Shown here one piece after another: positions 8,446 through 15,820 of a stretch of 36,444 nt of DNA (positions within the stretch are counted from its first letter, which is position 1; every line of letters starts with the position of its first letter). The stretch lies in the NCBI RefSeq assembly GCF_001417775.1, contig NZ_BBZJ01000043.1:1-36444 (forward strand), written 5' to 3'. Below the pieces are notes generated by a model. It did not search any database. It saw nothing but the letters and a program-made list of their open reading frames with translations, and was not told the origin of the DNA. The stretch is from Streptomyces sp. TP-A0356. Lineage in GTDB: Bacteria > Actinomycetota > Actinomycetes > Streptomycetales > Streptomycetaceae. A program made the translations under genes and the position numbers.

Positions 8446-10365
8446 TTACCTGGACGCGGTGCTCGTACGAGCGTGCGACGACGTCCCGTGGTCCCCGTCC
8501 GGCGCTGGGTCGACCGGTCCAGGCAGCCCGCTGGAACGGGCTCCTGGGGCGGGGCGTCCGGAGGCTGACTCGGTGCTCTCGCCGAGGAAGCCGCCCGACT
8601 GGTGCTGCCACAGCTTGGCATAGGCGCCCTTCGCTGCGAGCAGTTCCTCGTGGGTGCCCTGCTCGACGACGCTTCCGCGGTCAACGACGACGAGACGGTC
8701 CATGCCGGCAACGGTGCTCAGACGGTGGGCGACCACGAGGGCCGTCCGTCCATCCATCAACCGCCACAGGGCGTCCTGCACGAGGAGCTCGCTCTCCGAG
8801 TCCAGCGCGCTGGTTGCCTCGTCGAGCAGCAGGATCGGGGCGTCCCGCAGAATGGCCCTGGCGAGGGCGACGCGCTGGCGCTGGCCGCCCGAGAGTTTCA
8901 CTCCCCGCTCCCCCACCAGAGTGCCGAAGCCGTCGGGGAGTTGGTCGGCGAACTCCGTGACGTGCGCGGCCGCGGCCGCCGCGTGGATCTCCTCGTCAGT
9001 GGCGCCGGGCCGGGCGAAGGCGATGTTGTCCCGCAGGCTGCGGTGGAACATGGCGGGTTCCTGTGGGACGTAGGCGATCAGTGAGCGCAGGTCGGTCTGG
9101 CGCAGCCTGCTGATGTCCTGACCACCGATCAGGATGCGTCCGTCGTCGATGTCCGACATCCGCAGCAGGAGCCGGGTGAGTGTGGTCTTGCCTCCGCCGG
9201 ACCTGCCGACCAGACCGATCCGTGCGCCTGCGGCCACGTCCAGGTCGAGTGCCTGGAAAATCGGCTTCGCGCCCGTGTGACCGAAGGTCACTGCGTCGAA
9301 ACGGATGCCTGTGTCCCGCGGTGCGAGCGGTTCGGGTTCCGTCGGGTCGAGCACGGTGGGCGGATCCAGCAGCAGTTCCGTGAACTGCGCGGCCTCCGTC
9401 ATCGAGCTCTCCAGACGCCGGTAGATCTGGTTGAACTCGAACATGATCTGGGTCGCGTTGGAGTAGTAGGTGAAAGCGACGACGACCTCCTCCACTCCCT
9501 GGCCCGGGCCACCCAGGGCGATGGCGACCAACAGGCCCAGCACGTTGGTCACCACGGACATGGGGGCGATCAGGGTGTCGACGCGCAGGTTGCCGTAGTC
9601 CCACGACCTCAGCGTCAGGCGCCGGGAGTCCGCGACACGCCTGCGGTGTTCGTCGGCCTCCCGCCGCTCGGCCGCGAACGCCCGGATGGTCTCCATGTTC
9701 ATGAGGCTGTCGGCGACGTGGCCGGAGACCCGGGCGATCGCCGCCTCACGGTCGTTGACGAGCCGCTGCCGGCGACGGATCAGAGGTGTCGCGGCTACCA
9801 CCGTCAGCACGATCATCACAAGAAGGCCAGCGACGAGCATCGGTTCGTAGCTCCACAGGACCACGGCACCGAACACCAGGGGGACGAGGCTGCCCACGAT
9901 CCGGTACGTCACCGTGTCGACGAAGTCCTCGAAGCGCTTACCGAAGCTCAGCACCCGTTTGGTCAGGGAGCCGGCGAAGTTGTCGTGGAAGAATGCCGCG
10001 TCCTTGGCGAGAAGTTCATCCATGCCACTCACGTACAGGTGTTCCATGCCGAGCGCGTCCACGCGGTTCAGGCAGTGCTGCCCGACCCGCCACACTGCCT
10101 CGGCGAGCAGCAGCGTCACGCCGAAGCCCAGCACGTACGGCAGCGCCGAGGTGAGGGTGAGACCGCTGTCGTCGGCGGCCTGTCCTGCCAGTTTGGCGAT
10201 CAGCAGGGGGGCGACGTAGCGGATGCCGATGTTGCCCACGGCCGGGAGCAGCAGCGCGGGCAGGGCCAGCCGTCGTAGTCGCATCAGTTCTCGGCCGTAG
10301 CGGCGCAGTGCCAGGACGACCGCGCTCCTGCCTGGCGCCGGCTCGCACATATCTGTTGTCCCCAT
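8446..10365 (-). CDS. ABC exporter, fused permease and ATPase (type IV half-transporter)
   Basis: 639 residues from the ATG at 10365, preceded by GGGAG four bases away; a GTG one codon earlier is also possible. Residues about 25-330 hold the membrane domain with about six helices (LALPALLLPAVGNIGIRY, LVPLVFGAVVLWSYEPML, VMIVLTVVAATPLI and others). Residues about 365-590 are the ATPase: Walker A GLVGRSGGGKTT, Q-loop YVPQEP, signature LSGGQRQRVALARA, Walker B PILLLDEATSALD and the H-loop VAHRLST. A low-complexity Gly/Ser/Pro tail of about 45 residues follows. Half-transporters of this kind work as homo- or heterodimers and export lipids, peptides or drugs. No partner half-transporter lies beside it, so a homodimer is likely. 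The substrate is unknown. Confidence 0.92.
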   Translation of the reverse strand: MGTTDMCEPAPGRSAVVLALRRYGRELMRLRRLALPALLLPAVGNIGIRYVAPLLIAKLAGQAADDSGLTLTSALPYVLGFGVTLLLAEAVWRVGQHCLNRVDALGMEHLYVSGMDELLAKDAAFFHDNFAGSLTKRVLSFGKRFEDFVDTVTYRIVGSLVPLVFGAVVLWSYEPMLVAGLLVMIVLTVVAATPLIRRRQRLVNDREAAIARVSGHVADSLMNMETIRAFAAERREADEHRRRVADSRRLTLRSWDYGNLRVDTLIAPMSVVTNVLGLLVAIALGGPGQGVEEVVVAFTYYSNATQIMFEFNQIYRRLESSMTEAAQFTELLLDPPTVLDPTEPEPLAPRDTGIRFDAVTFGHTGAKPIFQALDLDVAAGARIGLVGRSGGGKTTLTRLLLRMSDIDDGRILIGGQDISRLRQTDLRSLIAYVPQEPAMFHRSLRDNIAFARPGATDEEIHAAAAAAHVTEFADQLPDGFGTLVGERGVKLSGGQRQRVALARAILRDAPILLLDEATSALDSESELLVQDALWRLMDGRTALVVAHRLSTVAGMDRLVVVDRGSVVEQGTHEELLAAKGAYAKLWQHQSGGFLGESTESASGRPAPGARSSGLPGPVDPAPDGDHGTSSHARTSTASR

Positions 10366-10462
10366 CACACTCCCGGTGTTCGGAAGTCGGAAGTTTCCCG
10401 TCGGGGAAGGTTCTCAGTCCAGGCATTTAACACGGACTGACGAGAACCGGACACCGCCGCGT

Positions 10463-10630
10463 TCAGCGGATATAGCGGACGCATCCAGTGGTGAGCTTGC
10501 GACGGTTGGTGTAGCCATCGTCGTGGTTCAGGGCCCAACGCACGGCGGGCTCGGGGCCGGAGGCACCGGCCGCCCAGTACCAGGCGCCCTTCCAGGCCGA
10601 GTGCCCTCTCCCGGACTGCGGGGTCTGGTG
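10463..10630 (-). pseudogene. C-terminal fragment of an unrecognised protein
   Basis: On the minus strand a frame ending at 10463 reads SGRGHSAWKGAWYWAAG, then PAVRWALNHDDGYTNRR and KLTTGCVRYIR. It is rich in Trp and Tyr, has real-protein character and keeps high G/C at third positions, but has no start or ribosome binding site. It reads like the last 55 or so residues of a larger enzyme. I cannot name the family. It lies between the ABC exporter promoter region and a lysA fragment, so this spacer appears to hold the debris of two genes. Confidence 0.45.
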
Positions 10631-10684
10631 AGGCCATCGCCCGGGGCCACATCGGAACGTCGACGGCTGGGCCGTAAGGGTGGC

Positions 10685-10924
10685 TCATCGACGACCAGTT
10701 GGCGCTGTCCGACGTCGGACGGACCTCGGATGGCTGGCGGAGCAGACGTCGAGGCCGAGTCCCTCCTCGTCCGTCCAGTGGGCCATGGCCCGGCACAGGA
10801 ACGCCTTGGCCGCGTAGAGGACTTCGGCGTCGGGGAAGGCGTCGTAGTAGGTGCGGCAGCGGTCGCGGACCTCGGCCTCGTCCGGTCGGGCCCTGCGCGC
10901 CGGCAGTAGGGCGACCGACCTCAT
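10685..10924 (-). pseudogene. lysA: N-terminal fragment of diaminopimelate decarboxylase
   Basis: The frame reads DEAEVRDRCRTYYDAFPDAE, VLYAAKAFLCRAMAHW and DEEGLGLDVCSA. This is the N-terminal barrel segment of LysA, which converts meso-diaminopimelate to lysine; the Lys in YAAKAF is the PLP-binding position. After DVCSA the sequence changes to Arg/Pro-rich nonsense and stops. The first few residues before DEAEV also do not match the family, whose proteins are about 420-460 residues, so only about 50 residues are genuine. It is a dead fragment just beyond the kdp terminator. The true lysA is expected elsewhere in the genome. Confidence 0.75.
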
Positions 10925-10930
10925 GGCGGC

Positions 10931-10973
10931 GGGAGTCGGCGGATCCGGGATGTCTCCCGGGCCGCCGACTCCC
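10931..10973 (-). terminator. Terminator of the kdp operon
   Basis: GGGAGTCGGCGG (10931-10942) and CCGCCGACTCCC (10962-10973) are perfect 12-bp arms, and the loop holds a second stem CCGGGA/TCCCGG. It begins 25 bases after the kdpC stop on the minus strand. It lacks a T-tract, as is common in Streptomyces. Confidence 0.85.
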
Positions 10974-10997
10974 ATTGTGTTCGGAGCCCTGAGGCCG

Positions 10998-11666
10998 TCA
11001 CTGCTTCGCTACAAGGCCCTTGAGCGCGATGTTGAGCTCCAGGACGTTGACCCGGGGCTCGCCGATGAAGCCGAGGGTGCGGCCCTCGGTGTGGCCCTTG
11101 ACCAGCTTCTCCACCTGGGCGAGGGACAGGCCGTTCTTCGCGGCGACGCGGTGGACCTGGAGTTCGGCGTAGGCCGGGGAGATCGCCGGGTCCAGGCCGG
11201 AGCCGGAGGAGGTCACCGCATCCGCCGGGACGTCCGACGGCTTGACGGTGTAGCCGGGCACGGAGTTGTCCTTCACGACCGCGGCCTTGGCGTCCTCGAC
11301 CTGCTTGACCAGCACCTTGCTGTCGGCGGACAGGTTGGTCGCACCGGACAGAATCAGCTTGTACTGCGTGTTCACGCTGTTGGTGCCGAGCCCGTTCGCC
11401 GGGCGGCCCTGGAACCACTTCAGGTCCGCGTCAGGGGTCTGCTGCCCCTTCTTCAGCGGCAGGTTGTACGACTGCCCGATCAGGGACGAGCCGACCACCT
11501 TGCCGTCCGCCTTGATCTCCGAGCCGTTCGCCTTGTTGCTGAACAGCCCCTGCGCGATGCCGGTGACGACCAGCGGATAGATGACACCGGTCACCAGGGT
11601 CAGCACGAGGAGGGCCCGCAGGCCCGCCCCGAGCAACCGGGCGGTGTTCGTTACGGAGTTGTTCAT
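10998..11666 (-). CDS. kdpC: Potassium-transporting ATPase subunit C
   Basis: 222 residues. One N-terminal membrane helix (residues about 12-40: LLGAGLRALLVLTLVTGVIY) anchors a soluble periplasmic-side domain. Family marks are SLIGQSY, FQGRPAN, and the highly conserved SGSGLDPAISPAYAELQV followed by an RVA-type segment. KdpC stabilises the KdpFABC complex and raises its K+ affinity. It starts five bases after the kdpB stop and is the last gene of the operon, followed by a strong terminator. The length is normal. Confidence 0.96.
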   Translation of the reverse strand: MNNSVTNTARLLGAGLRALLVLTLVTGVIYPLVVTGIAQGLFSNKANGSEIKADGKVVGSSLIGQSYNLPLKKGQQTPDADLKWFQGRPANGLGTNSVNTQYKLILSGATNLSADSKVLVKQVEDAKAAVVKDNSVPGYTVKPSDVPADAVTSSGSGLDPAISPAYAELQVHRVAAKNGLSLAQVEKLVKGHTEGRTLGFIGEPRVNVLELNIALKGLVAKQ

Positions 11667-11671
11667 GGCGA

Positions 11672-13804
11672 TCAGCCGATTCCGGGGATGAGGGAGATGA
11701 GCAGGTCGATGATCTTGATGCCGATGAAGGGCGCGATCAGGCCGCCGATGCCGTAGATCCCGAGGTTGCGGCGGAGCATCTTGTCGGCGCTCATCGGCCG
11801 GTAGCGCACGCCCTTCAGGGACAGCGGCACCAGCGCGATGATGATCAGCGCGTTGAAGATGACCGCGGACAGGATCGCGGAGTTGGGCGAGGACAGCTGC
11901 ATGATGTTCAGCTTGTCCAGGCCCGGGTAGACCGCCGCGAACAGCGCCGGGATGATCGCGAAGTACTTCGCGACGTCGTTGGCGATGGAGAACGTCGTCA
12001 ACGCGCCCCGGGTGATGAGGAGTTGCTTGCCGATCTCCACGATCTCGATGAGCTTGGTCGGGTTGGAGTCGAGGTCGACCATGTTGCCGGCCTCCTTGGC
12101 GGCCGACGTACCGGTGTTCATCGCCACGCCGACGTCCGCCTGAGCCAGCGCGGGCGCGTCGTTCGTGCCGTCACCGGTCATCGCGACCAGCTTGCCGCCC
12201 GCCTGTTCCCGCTTGATGAGGGCCATCTTGTCCTCGGGGGTGGCCTCGGCGAGGAAGTCGTCGACGCCGGCCTCCTCGGCGATCGCCTTGGCGGTCAGCG
12301 GGTTGTCGCCCGTGATCATGATGGTCTTGATGCCCATGCGGCGCAGTTCCTCGAACCGCTCCCGCATGCCGTCCTTGACGACGTCCTTCAGGTGGATGAC
12401 ACCCAAGATGCGGGCGCCCTTGTCGTCGTGGACGGCGACCAGCAGCGGGGTGCCGCCGGCCTCGGAGATCCGGTTGGCTATGCCGTCCGCGTCCCCCGCG
12501 ACCGTGCCGCCCTGCTCCTGCACCCAGGCGATGACCGAGGCGGTGGCGCCCTTGCGGATTTTCCTGCCGTCGACGTCCACACCCGACATGCGGGTCTGGG
12601 CGGTGAAGGCGATCCACTCGGCCTGCGCCAGCTCGCCCTGGTGGCGTTCGCGCAGGCCGTACTTCTCCTTCGCCAGGACGACGATGGAGCGGCCCTCGGG
12701 GGTCTCGTCGGCCAGCGAGGAGAGCTGGGCGGCGTCGGCGACCTCGGCCTCGGTGGTGCCGCGCACCGCAACGAACTCGGCGGCCTGCCGGTTGCCGAGG
12801 GTGATGGTGCCGGTCTTGTCGAGCAGCAGCGTGGAGACGTCACCGGCGGCCTCGACCGCCCGCCCGGACATGGCCAGTACGTTGCGCTGGACGAGGCGGT
12901 CCATGCCCGCGATGCCGATCGCGGACAGCAGGGCGCCGATCGTCGTAGGGATGAGGCAGACGAGGAGCGCCACCAGGACGACCATCGTCAGATGGGTGCC
13001 CGCGTAGTTCGCGAACGGCGGCAGGGTGGCCACCGCCAGCAGGAAGACGATGGTCAGCGAGGCGAGCAGGATGTTCAGCGCGATCTCGTTGGGCGTCTTC
13101 TGGCGGGCCGCGCCCTCGACGAGGTTGATCATCCGGTCGATGAAGGTCTCGCCCGGCTTCGTCGTGATCTTGATGACGATCCGGTCGGACAGCACCTTGG
13201 TGCCGCCGGTGACGGCGCTGCGGTCGCCGCCGGACTCCCGGATGACCGGGGCGGACTCACCCGTGATCGCCGACTCGTCCACCGAGGCCACACCCTCGAC
13301 GACATCACCGTCACCCGGGATGACGTCACCGGCCTCGCACACCACCAGGTCGCCGATCTTCAGCTCGGTTCCGGGTACCTGCTCCTCGGACGTACCGTCG
13401 CCGAGAAGCCGGCGGGCGACGGTGTCGGTCTTGGCCTTGCGCAGAGTGTCGGCCTGTGCCTTGCCGCGGCCCTCGGCGACCGCCTCCGCCAGGTTGGCGA
13501 AGATCACGGTCAGCCACAGCCAGGCGCTGATGGTCCAGCCGAACCAGTTGCCCGGGTCCTTGAGGGAGAAGACGGTGGTCAGGATCGAGCCGATCCACAC
13601 CACGAACATCACGGGCGACTTGACCATCACCCGCGGGTCGAGCTTGCGGAATGCTTCCGGCAGCGACTTGACCAGTTGCTTGGGGTCGAAGAGGCCCGCT
13701 CCGACACGGCCCTCGGCGGGCTTGTGCCCGGTCGGCGCGTCCTGATGGGGCGCAAGGGTGGGAGTGGACATGGAGTCCTCGTGCTTCTGGGTGTCGGTGG
13801 TCAT
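11672..13804 (-). CDS. kdpB: Potassium-transporting P-type ATPase subunit B
   Basis: 710 residues from an ATG that overlaps the kdpA stop by four bases (ATGA). This is the P-type ATPase motor of the Kdp K+ pump. The actuator motif DESAITGESAPV, the phosphorylation motif LLDKTGTITLG (Asp at about residue 329), the nucleotide-binding region around DETPEGRSIVVLAKEKYGL, and the hinge MTGDGTNDAPALAQADVGVA are all intact. Seven or so membrane helices are spread as expected. The first 35 residues (MTTDTQKHEDSMSTPTLAPH and on) are a hydrophilic actinobacterial extension; an internal ATG at residue 12 is an alternative start. A diverged and broken copy of part of this gene lies at about 20.3-20.5 kb. 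Confidence 0.97.
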   Translation of the reverse strand: MTTDTQKHEDSMSTPTLAPHQDAPTGHKPAEGRVGAGLFDPKQLVKSLPEAFRKLDPRVMVKSPVMFVVWIGSILTTVFSLKDPGNWFGWTISAWLWLTVIFANLAEAVAEGRGKAQADTLRKAKTDTVARRLLGDGTSEEQVPGTELKIGDLVVCEAGDVIPGDGDVVEGVASVDESAITGESAPVIRESGGDRSAVTGGTKVLSDRIVIKITTKPGETFIDRMINLVEGAARQKTPNEIALNILLASLTIVFLLAVATLPPFANYAGTHLTMVVLVALLVCLIPTTIGALLSAIGIAGMDRLVQRNVLAMSGRAVEAAGDVSTLLLDKTGTITLGNRQAAEFVAVRGTTEAEVADAAQLSSLADETPEGRSIVVLAKEKYGLRERHQGELAQAEWIAFTAQTRMSGVDVDGRKIRKGATASVIAWVQEQGGTVAGDADGIANRISEAGGTPLLVAVHDDKGARILGVIHLKDVVKDGMRERFEELRRMGIKTIMITGDNPLTAKAIAEEAGVDDFLAEATPEDKMALIKREQAGGKLVAMTGDGTNDAPALAQADVGVAMNTGTSAAKEAGNMVDLDSNPTKLIEIVEIGKQLLITRGALTTFSIANDVAKYFAIIPALFAAVYPGLDKLNIMQLSSPNSAILSAVIFNALIIIALVPLSLKGVRYRPMSADKMLRRNLGIYGIGGLIAPFIGIKIIDLLISLIPGIG

Positions 13805-15465
13805 GACGCCAGCCCCTCGGCCAGCGGGCCCAGCGCCAGCGCCGGGAAGTACGTCAGACCGGTGATGATCAGGATCGCGCCCACCAGCAGACCGGTGAAC
13901 AGCGGCTTCTCGGTGCGCAGGGTGCCCGCGGTCACCGGCACCGGCGTCTGCTCGGCGAGCGAACCGGCCAGCGCCAGCACGAACACCATCGGCAGGAAAC
14001 GGCCCAGCAGCATCGCGAGCCCCGTCATGGTGTTGAACCAGTCGGTGTTCGCGTTCAGGCCGGCGAAGGCCGAGCCGTTGTTGTTCGACGCGGACGTGAA
14101 CGCGTACAGCACCTCGGAGAACCCGTGCGCACCGGAGTTGAGCATCGAGTGCGGCGGGGTCGGCAGCGCCATGGAGGCCGCGGTGAAGACCAGCACGAGG
14201 GCGGGAGTGATGAGGATGTAGCAGGCGGCGAGCTTCATCTCGCGGCCGCCGATCTTCTTGCCCAGGTACTCGGGCGTACGGCCCACCATCAGACCGGCGA
14301 TGAACACCGCGATGACCGCCATGATCAGTATGCCGTAGAGGCCGGATCCGGTACCGCCGGGCGCGATCTCGCCCAGCATCATGCTCAGCATGGCGATGCC
14401 GCCGCCGAGGCCGGTGAAGGAGGAGTGGAAGGAGTCCACCGCACCGGTCGAGGTCAGCGTGGTCGACACCGCGAAGATCGACGAGGGGCCGATGCCGAAG
14501 CGGACCTCCTTGCCCTCCATCGCGCCGCCCGCCGCCTGGAGCGCCGGGCCGTGGTGCGCGAACTCGGTCCACATCATCAGCGCGACGAAGCCCAGCCAGA
14601 TGGTGAACATCGTGGCGAGGATGGCGTACCCCTGCTTCACCGAGCCGACCATCACGCCGAAGGTGCGGGTCAGCGAGAACGGGATCACCAGGATCAGGAA
14701 GATCTCGAGGATGTTGGTGAAGGGGGTGGGGTTCTCGAAGGGGTGGGCACTGTTGGCGTTGAAGTAGCCTCCGCCGTTGGTGCCCAGCTCCTTGATGGCC
14801 TCCTGCGAGGCGACCGCGCCGCCGTTCCACTGCTGCGAACCGCCCATGAACTGGCCGACCTCATGGATGCCGGAGAAGTTCTGGATCACGCCACAGGCCA
14901 CGAGCACGACGGCGGCGATCGCCGCGCCCGGCAGCAGGATCCGCAGCGTGCCGCGCACCAGGTCGGACCAGAAGTTGCCCAGCTCACCCGTGCGGGAACG
15001 GGCGAAGCCGCGCACCAGGGCCACCGCGACGGCCATGCCCACGGCCGCCGAGACGAAGTTCTGCACGGCCAGACCGGCGGTCTGCACGACGTGCCCCATG
15101 GTCTGCTCGCCGTAGTACGACTGCCAGTTCGTGTTCGTCACGAACGAGACAGCCGTGTTGAACGACTGCGCCGGGTTGACCGAGGAGAAGTGCATCGAGC
15201 CGGGCAGGACGCCCTGCAGCCGCTGGAGGAGGTAGAGGAAGAGGACGCTGACGGCCGAGAAGGCGAGGACACCGCGCAGATAGGCAGGCCAGGTCATCTC
15301 GGTGTCGGGATTGGCACCGATGGCCTTGTAGGTCCACTGCTCGACGCGCAGGTGCTTGCGTGAGGAGTAGACGTTGGCCATGTAGTTGCCGACAGGGACG
15401 TAGACGAGCGCCAGTGCGCCTATGAGGGCGAGCAACTGGAGCAGGCCGGCGAGTACGGGACCCAT
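13801..15465 (-). CDS. kdpA: Potassium-transporting ATPase channel subunit A
   Basis: 554 residues, the normal length. KdpA is the K+-binding, channel-like subunit of the Kdp pump, built from four pseudo-repeats of an M-P-M motif. Filter-region segments are visible: FVTNTNWQSYYGE, ELGTNGGGYFNANSAHPFEN, and SASNNNGSAFAGL near the C-terminus, along with about ten hydrophobic helices. It starts at an ATG nine bases after the kdpF stop and ends in an ATGA overlap with kdpB. Confidence 0.97.
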   Translation of the reverse strand: MGPVLAGLLQLLALIGALALVYVPVGNYMANVYSSRKHLRVEQWTYKAIGANPDTEMTWPAYLRGVLAFSAVSVLFLYLLQRLQGVLPGSMHFSSVNPAQSFNTAVSFVTNTNWQSYYGEQTMGHVVQTAGLAVQNFVSAAVGMAVAVALVRGFARSRTGELGNFWSDLVRGTLRILLPGAAIAAVVLVACGVIQNFSGIHEVGQFMGGSQQWNGGAVASQEAIKELGTNGGGYFNANSAHPFENPTPFTNILEIFLILVIPFSLTRTFGVMVGSVKQGYAILATMFTIWLGFVALMMWTEFAHHGPALQAAGGAMEGKEVRFGIGPSSIFAVSTTLTSTGAVDSFHSSFTGLGGGIAMLSMMLGEIAPGGTGSGLYGILIMAVIAVFIAGLMVGRTPEYLGKKIGGREMKLAACYILITPALVLVFTAASMALPTPPHSMLNSGAHGFSEVLYAFTSASNNNGSAFAGLNANTDWFNTMTGLAMLLGRFLPMVFVLALAGSLAEQTPVPVTAGTLRTEKPLFTGLLVGAILIITGLTYFPALALGPLAEGLAS

Positions 15466-15473
15466 GTGTGCGC

Positions 15474-15563
15474 TCAGAACCTCTCCGGGAAGATCAGGGC
15501 GAGGACGAGATAGCCCAGCAGGGCGACGGCCACGACCAGGCCGACGACGTTCTCGGCGGTCAC
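15474..15563 (-). CDS. kdpF: Potassium-transporting ATPase small subunit F
   Basis: A 29-residue single-helix protein: it starts (M/V)TAENVVGLVVAVALLGYL, continues with hydrophobic residues, and ends LIFPERF, the typical KdpF ending. KdpF is a lipid-like peptide stabilising the KdpABC complex. Its GTG start overlaps the stop of the upstream 27-codon ORF (GTGA), and kdpA begins nine bases after its stop, which fixes it as part of the operon. Confidence 0.93.
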   Translation of the reverse strand: MTAENVVGLVVAVALLGYLVLALIFPERF

Positions 15564-15643
15564 AGCTTCGTCACCCCCTTGGCGACAAGGGCCACCAGCG
15601 CGAAACCCGCGAGCACGGTGACGACGAAGGCCAGATCGGCCAT
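15560..15643 (-). CDS. 27-residue membrane ORF leading the kdp operon
   Basis: The ATG at 15643 is preceded at seven bases by AGGAG, the best ribosome binding site in the operon head. The product begins MADLAFVVTVLAGFALVALV and ends AKGVTKL: one hydrophobic helix with a short basic tail. Its stop overlaps the kdpF GTG by four bases, so kdpF translation is probably coupled to it. It resembles KdpF in size and topology but lacks the FPERF end. It could be a second small Kdp subunit, or a translated leader that sets kdpF/kdpA expression. It seems too well formed to be chance. Confidence 0.75.
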   Translation of the reverse strand: MADLAFVVTVLAGFALVALVAKGVTKL

Positions 15644-15720
15644 CGCGAACTCCTGGAGTGAGGTTCGGTTGAATCGGACGATTAGAGGGAAGCGCCTGTC
15701 TGGCCGGATCCGGTCGCCCG

Positions 15721-15769
15721 TTGACGGCACTCTTACGGCGGCCCCTACGGCTTTGACGGGACTCTTACG
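15721..15769 (-). promoter_or_regulatory. Paired 17-bp direct repeats upstream of the kdp operon
   Basis: TTGACGGCACTCTTACG (15721-15737) and TTGACGGGACTCTTACG (15753-15769) match at 16 of 17 positions, 32 bp apart start to start, close to three helical turns. They lie 78-126 bases upstream of the first kdp ORF. Read on the coding strand each is CGTAAGAGTNCCGTCAA. Same-face direct repeats fit an OmpR-family response regulator such as KdpE. The assignment to KdpE is inference; no kdpDE pair lies in the window. Confidence 0.65.
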
Positions 15770-15820
15770 ACCCTGATCTGTACTGACCAGTAGCGCGCGG
15801 TGACGGTGAGTGACCCCGGC

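Noticed and set aside
12023..14221. A 732-codon plus-strand open frame opposite kdpB/kdpA
   Set aside because: Antisense shadow of the kdp genes, full of Gly/Asp/Arg/His low complexity.
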